Assembly: GCA_050291585.1 (NCBI GenBank)
Contig: JBNKKA010000203.1
Span: forward strand, 1-7,281
Source of the DNA: JASJCL01 sp050291585
GTDB lineage: Bacteria > Desulfobacterota > Desulfobacteria > Desulfobacterales > Desulfosarcinaceae
DNA length: 7,281 nt
Reading direction: 5' to 3'
Positions 4,817 to 7,281 of the stretch are shown piece by piece. The notes beneath the pieces were generated by a model, which was not told the DNA's origin, made no database searches, and saw only the letters and a list, made by a program, of their open reading frames with translations. The translations under genes and the position numbers were made by a program. Every line of letters begins with the position of its first letter. The first letter of the stretch is position 1.

Positions 4817-6580
4817 TTAGAACAGCCCGCTGACCTTTCCGGACTCCGCATCCACATCGATGCGACGGAAGGCGGGGTTGGAGCCAGTACCCGGCATCAG
4901 GCTGATGGTGCCGGCGCAGGGGCAGAGGAACTTAGCGCCAGAGTAGATCAGCACGTCGCGGATGGGCAGACGCCATCCCTTGGGCACGCCCTTCTTGACC
5001 GGATCATGACTCAGACTCAGATGGGTCTTGACCATCATGGTGGCGAAGTCGGCGTACTTGGGATCATTCTCGAGCATCTCGGCCTTGGCGTTGGCTTCCG
5101 GGGCCCAGTCGACACCATCGGCGCCATATACTTCCTTGGCGATCTTCTCCACGCGATCGCGTAGCTTCATCTCCAGCGGATAGAGGAATTTGAAGTCGTT
5201 CTCGTCGTTGCAAGCGTCGATGACGGCATCGGCGAACTCCAGCGCACCTTCGCCGCCCAGTTCCCAGTGCTTGGACTCGGCGCAACGGGCACCGGCCGCT
5301 TCGGCGGCCTTGCGTACGATGGCGCACTCATCGTCGGTATCCGTGTAGAAGCGGTTGATACAGACAACGGGGTTGATGCCGGCTTTACGGATAACGCCGA
5401 TCATATGGACCATGTTCTCGATGCCCTTTTCAACCAAGGCGGTGTTCTCCTTGGTGTAGGCCTCGTCCAGAGCCTTGCCGGCCACGACCTTGGGTCCGCC
5501 GCCGTGCATCTTGAGCGCCCGGATGGTGGAGGTTAGGACGGAGACATGCGGCTTCAGACCGGAGAAGCGGCACTTGACGTTCCAGAACTTTTCGAAGCCG
5601 ATGTCGGCGGCGAAGCCGGACTCGGTCACGTGGTAGTCAAAGCATTTTAGGCCGACGCGGTCGGCGATGATGGAGCTCTGACCCACGGCGATGTTGGCGA
5701 AGGGCCCGGCATGGACAAAGCAGGGGTTGTATTCGGCGGTGCACATCAGCGTGGGGTTGATGGTGTTGCGCATGAAGGCCGCCATGGCGTTGCCGACTTC
5801 CAGGTCACGGCAGGTGACCGGTTTGCCGGATTTGTCGAAAGCCACGGTGATGTTGTTGATGCGCTCTTTGAGGTCCCCCAAATCGGTGGCCACAGCCAGG
5901 ATGGCCATCAGCTCGGAACCAACGGCGATGCCGAACTTACTCTGCATGGTGTAGCCGTCGAAGCGGCCGCCGAGGCCGATGACAATGTTGCGCAGGGCCT
6001 GGGCGCAGAAGTCGATGATCCAGCCGAACTCTACGCGGGTGGGGTCGATGTCCAAGCGACGCATGCCGGTGAGGCGCTCGAGCTGCTCATCATTGTAGTT
6101 GCGCTCATGCTGCATGCGGGCGGTCATGGCCACCATGGCCAGGTTGTGGGCGTTCATGATGTCATTGATGTCGCCGGTGAGCCCCAGGGAGAACTCGGTC
6201 ATGGGGATCAGGAGGGAGTTGCCGCCGCCAGCCGCGGTGCCTTTGACGTTCATGGTGGGGCCACCCGAAGGCTGGCGCAGCGCGCCGCCCACGTTGACAC
6301 CGCGTTTTCCGAGGCCTTCCATCAGGCCGCAGGAGGTGGTGCTTTTGCCCTCGCCCAGGGGGGTCGGGGTGATAGCCGTGACTTCGATGTACTTACCGTC
6401 GGGTTTGTCTTTCAGGCGATCGATCACTTTGAGAAAGTCGATTTTGGCCAGGCGTCCCATGGGAAGCATTTCATCCTTCTGGAGACCAAGCTTCTCTTGC
6501 CACTCTTCCGGCATCGGCATGTTCTTCTCAGCTGCTTCCGAGATCTGCCAGTCAGCCATGTTTACTGCATCATAAGGCAT
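4817..6580 (-). CDS. fhs: Formate-tetrahydrofolate ligase
   Basis: This cytosolic enzyme makes 10-formyl-THF from formate, THF and ATP. It serves the methyl branch of the Wood-Ljungdahl pathway and one-carbon biosynthesis. The product has 587 residues, somewhat longer than the common bacterial form (about 555-560). The P-loop TPTPLGEGKSTT spans 71-82. Residues expected to stack on folate are kept: Phe411 in INRFYTDT and Trp439 in KHWELGGEG. The second family signature TIRALKMHGG (352-361) is intact. The first is altered: NVKGTAAGGGN (111-121) where most homologues read G-x-KGGAAGGGY. The C-terminal loop reads MPGTGSNPAF (562-571) instead of MPGLP-x2-PAA. The phrase LRQPSGGPT (101-109) recalls the eukaryotic type (LRQPSQGPT). 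The start at 6580 is supported by AAAGGAGG 9 nt upstream; an inner ATG at 6559 is less well placed. No partner folate genes are in the window. Identification is secure; the substitutions suggest a divergent subfamily. Confidence 0.96.
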   Translation of the reverse strand: MPYDAVNMADWQISEAAEKNMPMPEEWQEKLGLQKDEMLPMGRLAKIDFLKVIDRLKDKPDGKYIEVTAITPTPLGEGKSTTSCGLMEGLGKRGVNVGGALRQPSGGPTMNVKGTAAGGGNSLLIPMTEFSLGLTGDINDIMNAHNLAMVAMTARMQHERNYNDEQLERLTGMRRLDIDPTRVEFGWIIDFCAQALRNIVIGLGGRFDGYTMQSKFGIAVGSELMAILAVATDLGDLKERINNITVAFDKSGKPVTCRDLEVGNAMAAFMRNTINPTLMCTAEYNPCFVHAGPFANIAVGQSSIIADRVGLKCFDYHVTESGFAADIGFEKFWNVKCRFSGLKPHVSVLTSTIRALKMHGGGPKVVAGKALDEAYTKENTALVEKGIENMVHMIGVIRKAGINPVVCINRFYTDTDDECAIVRKAAEAAGARCAESKHWELGGEGALEFADAVIDACNDENDFKFLYPLEMKLRDRVEKIAKEVYGADGVDWAPEANAKAEMLENDPKYADFATMMVKTHLSLSHDPVKKGVPKGWRLPIRDVLIYSGAKFLCPCAGTISLMPGTGSNPAFRRIDVDAESGKVSGLF

Positions 6581-6589
6581 CGATCCAAT

Positions 6590-6597
6590 CCTCCTTT
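6590..6597 (-). promoter_or_regulatory. Shine-Dalgarno of fhs
   Basis: AAAGGAGG on the minus strand ends 9 nt before the ATG at 6580. It is close to a perfect ribosome-binding site and decides the start codon in favour of 6580 over the ATG at 6559. It predicts strong translation of fhs. Confidence 0.9.
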
Positions 6598-6776
6598 AGT
6601 AAAATAAGATAGGCTTAAGGCTCCTTGGCGTAGGAGCCCCCTCTACAAGCGTTGTCAGCCGAGACTCAGATGGATACAATGATCAGCAAGCAAATGCGAT
6701 CATCCCTAACCTGAGGTCGTCTACTGACAGCATCACTTTTTGGGAACTTTGCCTGAAAAATAAGGCAAGATTACGG

Positions 6777-6804
6777 GCAGAAAGGCCCACGCAGAAAGGC
6801 CCAC
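6777..6804. repeat. Perfect 14-bp tandem duplication in the fhs leader
   Basis: The unit GCAGAAAGGCCCAC occurs twice head to tail (6777-6790 and 6791-6804) without a mismatch. On the minus strand it reads GTGGGCCTTTCTGC, giving two GGGCC runs that can pair with nearby GCCC. It lies in the presumed fhs leader. An exact tandem copy suggests recent duplication or a selected repeated site. Confidence 0.85.
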
Positions 6805-6907
6805 TATAATTCGTAAATCCTTATTAAACTAACACGGGTTCCCGCTTTTGGCAAGCCTATTTCATAGGCCAAATCGAGTGTACCCTCCCCCACCTGCCCA
6901 TCGCAAC

Positions 6908-6936
6908 ATCATAGAAAAAAATTACTGTATTATCAA
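6908..6936 (-). promoter_or_regulatory. Good sigma70-type promoter for fhs
   Basis: On the minus strand TTGATA (6936-6931) and TATGAT (6913-6908) are separated by exactly 17 bp, and each matches consensus at 5 of 6 positions. The spacer is A/T-rich, with seven T in a row. It lies 22 bp after the ABC exporter stop codon and points toward fhs, with a start expected near 6901. It is the best promoter match I found upstream of fhs. Confidence 0.7.
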
Positions 6937-6958
6937 TGCATTACATTTTAAAACCCGC

Positions 6959-7281
6959 TTAGGGTCCGACGAGTTCAGGGGACTGATAGCCCGCTCCCTG
7001 GAGCTGGTGCAGGCGGGCATAGAATCCCCTGCGGGCCATGAGCGCCTCGTGGCTGCCGGCTTCCACAATGGTGCCCTTGTTGAGCACCAGGATACGGTCG
7101 GCCCGGCGCGCCGTGCTGAGGCGGTGGGCCACAATAATGGCAGTGCGTCCCTGCATGAGGTTATCCATCGCTTTTTGGATCAACACCTCGGTACGCGTAT
7201 CTACCGAACTTGTGGCTTCATCCAAAATCAGCATCGCAGGGTCAATTAAAATCGCCCGCGCAATCGTCAAAAGCTGCTTTT
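6959..7281 (-). CDS. ABC exporter, C-terminal end of the nucleotide-binding domain (partial)
   Basis: The last 107 residues of an ATP-binding cassette protein run in from the right edge and end at a TAA at 6959-6961. The first visible residues KQLLTIARAILIDP normally follow directly after the LSGGQ signature, so the true start, the membrane domain and the Walker A motif are outside the window. Visible motifs are Walker B with its catalytic Glu and D-loop (LILDEATSSVD) and the H-loop His in IIVAHRLST. They are followed by the usual exporter tail (ADRILVLNKGTIVEAGSHEAL, then GFYARLHQLQ). This pattern is typical of fused membrane-ATPase exporters (MsbA/LmrA/YheI-YheH type), often half of a heterodimer. 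All visible catalytic residues are intact. The substrate cannot be told from this part. It lies upstream of fhs on the same strand, but a separate promoter in between makes them probably independent. Confidence 0.93.
   Translation of the reverse strand, partial: KQLLTIARAILIDPAMLILDEATSSVDTRTEVLIQKAMDNLMQGRTAIIVAHRLSTARRADRILVLNKGTIVEAGSHEALMARRGFYARLHQLQGAGYQSPELVGP

Larger units (their letters stand above)
6581..6901 (-). other. Long structured leader upstream of fhs
   Basis: This stretch has no convincing gene. If transcription starts near 6901 from the promoter just upstream, it becomes a 5' leader of about 320 nt. It contains several small inverted repeats: GGCTCCT/AGGAGCC (6619-6625, 6632-6638), ATGATC/GATCAT (6679-6684, 6698-6703), TTGCCT/AGGCAA (6749-6754, 6763-6768) and GCCTAT/ATAGGC (6855-6860, 6864-6869, extended by outer TTTGG/CCAAA). 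It also has a 14-bp tandem repeat and a G-rich start (minus strand 6900-6882). The length and structure suggest post-transcriptional control, but I could not match it to a known riboswitch. The pfl (ZTP) riboswitch is known to precede fhs in other bacteria; I do not see its conserved core here. Some hairpins may instead end the upstream ABC exporter transcript. Confidence 0.5.

Noticed and set aside
5711..6607. Long open frame (298 codons) on the plus strand
   Set aside because: It lies entirely antisense to fhs. Its product is a low-complexity Gly/His/Val/Asp-rich string with no family features, a common by-product of a GC-rich gene.
6805..6810. Plus-strand TATAAT as a promoter
   Set aside because: There is no -35 element at suitable spacing and no plus-strand gene downstream. 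The plus frame 6848-7249 lies mostly antisense to the ABC exporter.
6581..6901. A named riboswitch (ZTP/pfl, THF or SAM) in the fhs leader
   Set aside because: The conserved cores I know for these families are not visible, so only an unassigned structured leader is reported.

Overview
The window comes from a GC-rich bacterial chromosome. The gene content suggests an anaerobic member of the Desulfobacterota (the former sulfate-reducing Deltaproteobacteria): FeoAB iron uptake, an SO_0444-type metal permease with an ArsR-family regulator, formate-tetrahydrofolate ligase, and a CheX-CheX-FliN fusion. The taxonomic placement is inference, because there is no rRNA or other marker gene here. No insertion sequence, phage gene, CRISPR array or tRNA was seen.

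Layout from left to right. Positions 1-824 (minus strand) hold a ferrous-iron uptake operon: feoA is complete and feoB is cut by the left edge, showing only its GTPase domain. Positions 825-1066 are a divergent control region with a 24-bp tandem repeat on the feoA side and a strong ArsR/SmtB-type operator on the other side. Positions 1067-2652 (plus strand) hold a two-gene metal-resistance operon: a CadC-like ArsR repressor, then a Cys/His-rich permease of the SO_0444 Cu/Zn efflux type. It ends in a hairpin at about 2665-2687. From 2781 onward every gene lies on the minus strand: an unrecognised small protein (2781-3077), a three-domain CheX-CheX-FliN protein (3210-4556), formate-tetrahydrofolate ligase (4817-6580), and the C-terminal end of an ABC exporter (6959 to the right edge).

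How the parts work together. The left third is metal homeostasis: iron import read leftward and metal-sensing efflux read rightward from one shared control region. The middle holds a chemotaxis/flagellar-switch type protein that joins two putative CheY-P phosphatase domains to a switch-complex FliN domain. It is separated from fhs by a very strong intrinsic terminator. fhs supplies 10-formyl-THF, for the methyl branch of the Wood-Ljungdahl pathway or for one-carbon biosynthesis. A good sigma70-type promoter just after the ABC exporter stop codon would give fhs a leader of about 320 nt rich in small hairpins and a perfect tandem repeat.

The items most worth following up are the CheX-CheX-FliN architecture with its small unknown neighbour, the long fhs leader, and the altered metal-site residues of the ArsR sensor. 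None of these proves an undescribed system.
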